A stretch of DNA of 64,000 nt from Hydrogenophaga sp. PBL-H3 (GTDB taxonomy: Bacteria > Pseudomonadota > Gammaproteobacteria > Burkholderiales > Burkholderiaceae_C). The notes beneath the pieces are model-generated. The model ran no database searches. It was given only the letters and a program-made list of their open reading frames with translations, and had not been told where the DNA came from. Below, piece by piece: positions 62,726 through 64,000 of the stretch; positions within the stretch are counted from its first letter, which is position 1, and every line of letters starts with the position of its first letter. The stretch is from contig NZ_CP044973.1 of assembly GCF_010104355.1 (NCBI RefSeq), positions 124,001 through 188,000 on the forward strand. Direction: 5' to 3'. Made by a program: the position numbers and the translations under genes.

Positions 62726-62749
62726 AAAGGCCCGCATTTGCGGGCCTTT
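62726..62749. terminator. Bidirectional rho-independent terminator
   Basis: AAAGGCCCGCA pairs with TGCGGGCCTTT over a 2-base centre; TTCTTCTT follows on the plus strand and an A-rich stretch precedes, so it can serve the rightward gene and the convergent peptidase gene. Confidence 0.85.
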
Positions 62750-62790
62750 CTTCTTCACGCGGCGCCCGGGAGCCCCTACGTTGCCTCGAA

Positions 62791-63825
62791 CTATTGAACG
62801 CTGAGGGCAGAGTGGTTCTGCACCACGCCGGAGAGGCCTTGTGCGATGCCCGAGGACACAGCACCAGTCAGCTGCCCCACCAGGCCCTTGCGCTCGCGGG
62901 GGCTGAAGTCCACCACCTTCAGATCGGGGTGAGCGGCAGCAACGCTCTCCAGCGTGCCGGTGGCGTCGACCAGCCCCAGTGCCAGCGCCTGCTCCCCGTT
63001 CCAGACCTCTCCGCTGGTGTAGGTGCCGATGTCACGCTTGAGTTTGTCGCCGCGGCGGTCCTTGACCAGTTGCGCGAACTGACCGCCCAGCGTGTCGACC
63101 AGTTCTTGCGCTTTGGCAGCAGCTTTGGCGCTGGGGGGCTCGTAGGGGTTCAGCAGGGTCTTGAGCTCGCCAGATGCAAAGCTCTTGGCGCGCACGTCCA
63201 GCTTGTCCAGCAGACCAGTCAACTGCCAGGACTGGATGACCGCACCGATGGAGCCCACCAACGAGTAGCGCCCGCTCACGATCTCATCGGCCGACAGCGC
63301 GACCATGTAGCCAGCTGAGGCACCGAGGTTGCCGATCACGGCCGTGATGGGCTTCTTGTAGGTGGCGCGGGCGTTGTCCACCGCCTGCATGATGCGCTCG
63401 GCCTCGACCGGCGCACCGCCCGGCGACTCAACATACAGCACGATGCGCTTCACGTTGGGATCCTTGGCCGCCTTGGTAATGGCCGCTCCAACAACCTCGC
63501 CAGATGCGAGCGCGCTGTCCGGCATGATCGCGCCGCGCACGTCGACAACAGCCATGGTGGGGCCGTCGGTCTTGCCAGCACCTGGACCCACCAGACCCTT
63601 GAAGAAGCTGTAGTAGCCCACCAAGCTTGCGCCCACCAGGAGACCAATGGACACGCGACGAAACCACACGTCGCGGCGCAAGGACTTTTCGCGGCGGCGG
63701 CTGTCGTCGACCAGTAGGCCAAGGATGTTGTGCAACACAGCGGTGGAGTCCTTCTCCTGATGGTTGTGGGCGCCGGTGCGGGTGAGCGTTTCGCTGTCTG
63801 GTGGTTGGATGTCGGTGGTGCTCAT
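62791..63825 (-). CDS. S49-family peptidase (SppA-like), membrane-anchored
   Basis: 344 residues. One membrane segment (about 57-75, 'RVSIGLLVGASLVGYYSFF') anchors a ClpP-like domain: 'MAVVDVRGAI', 'RIVLYVESPGGAPVEAERIM', catalytic Ser in 'NLGASAGYMVALSADEI', and the likely general-base Lys in 'LDVRAKSFASGELKTLLNPY'. S49 enzymes cleave signal peptides or membrane-protein remnants; plasmid-borne versions occur near conjugation genes. Full length for the short SppA/SohB type. Confidence 0.88.
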   Translation of the reverse strand: MSTTDIQPPDSETLTRTGAHNHQEKDSTAVLHNILGLLVDDSRRREKSLRRDVWFRRVSIGLLVGASLVGYYSFFKGLVGPGAGKTDGPTMAVVDVRGAIMPDSALASGEVVGAAITKAAKDPNVKRIVLYVESPGGAPVEAERIMQAVDNARATYKKPITAVIGNLGASAGYMVALSADEIVSGRYSLVGSIGAVIQSWQLTGLLDKLDVRAKSFASGELKTLLNPYEPPSAKAAAKAQELVDTLGGQFAQLVKDRRGDKLKRDIGTYTSGEVWNGEQALALGLVDATGTLESVAAAHPDLKVVDFSPRERKGLVGQLTGAVSSGIAQGLSGVVQNHSALSVQ

Positions 63826-63890
63826 AGGGTGCTCTTGGATGCTGTGGTTTCAGGGTTCATCGGATGCATGCGGGCCGTCAAAGGGCCGCT

Positions 63891-64000
63891 TCAAACAATC
63901 GACTGCGCAAGCGGGACATTGGTGTCGGGAAACCCGCTCGCGCGCGTTGAAGGCTCGTGGGTCTGCGCTGCCCTCGCTGCCTCGACAAGGGGAGCGCGGT
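63891..64000 (-). CDS. 3' end of an upstream gene (cut by window edge)
   Basis: The minus frame open to the window edge ends '...SGFPDTNVPLAQSIV' followed by TGA, 65 bases upstream of the S49 gene. Composition is protein-like, but only 36 codons are visible and no family can be named. Confidence 0.35.
   Translation of the reverse strand, partial: RAPLVEAARAAQTHEPSTRASGFPDTNVPLAQSIV

Noticed and set aside
1-64000. CRISPR array, tRNA or rRNA genes
   Set aside because: No regularly spaced direct repeats with unique spacers and no tRNA or rRNA-like sequence were seen on either strand.

Overview
The window is GC-rich DNA with betaproteobacterial gene content, most like Burkholderiales/Comamonadaceae (inference from protein types, codon use and mobile elements; no marker gene or rRNA is present). 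It looks like an accessory region, plasmid or genomic island, built by layered transposition.

Region 1 (1-5935) is a backbone segment with a hipBA toxin-antitoxin operon (hipA cut by the window edge), a large DEAH helicase with five helicase-associated repeats, a small unknown gene and an Xre/RES toxin-antitoxin pair.

Region 2 (5936-26412) reads as one 20.5-kb Tn3-family transposon of the Tn4651 type. Near-identical 44-bp terminal repeats lie at both ends, tnpA sits inside the left end, and divergent tnpS/tnpT flank a resolution site near the right end. tnpA is split by a 1656-bp IS3-family element; removing it with one copy of its 5-bp target duplication restores a 986-codon frame. The cargo is a leftward catabolic operon: IclR regulator, Rieske dioxygenase alpha and beta subunits, acetaldehyde dehydrogenase, 4-hydroxy-2-oxovalerate aldolase, TRAP transporter, flavin/2Fe-2S reductase and a FAD-dependent protein. 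A yeiH/LysR pair follows. Ring-cleavage dioxygenase and hydratase genes are absent, so the pathway must be completed elsewhere.

Region 3 (26413-32466) and region 5 (45691-56860) are two copies of one metal-homeostasis cassette: FTR1 iron permease, a broken outer-membrane gene, a yybP-ykoY manganese riboswitch with a TMEM165/GDT1-type exporter, a DmeF-type cation efflux protein, a Rieske remnant, a PEP-CTERM protein and an ACR3 remnant. Copy 2 is the more complete, with a Fur-box-like site and a cupredoxin gene upstream, and is bounded by inverted 12-bp ends (TGCGTATTTCGG) with internal TGGACA-type repeats. It carries a 4142-bp secondary insertion (IS110-type transposase, tyrosine recombinase, IS91-type transposase). 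No transposase fitting the cassette ends is present. Copy 1 starts at the base after the Tn4651-like terminal repeat.

Region 4 (32467-45690) starts with transposon debris (IS21, IS110, IS3, sulfatase fragment) and a GntR regulator. A rightward operon follows: a five-gene branched-chain-amino-acid-type ABC transporter, an SDR, an alpha/beta hydrolase, a DUF6166-like protein, a histidine-box membrane hydroxylase and a small membrane protein, probably uptake and breakdown of an unidentified organic compound. An IS66 remnant closes the region.

Region 6 (56861-64000) returns to backbone: a 5'-truncated unknown gene, tightly packed unrecognised genes ending at a terminator, and a convergent S49 peptidase gene.
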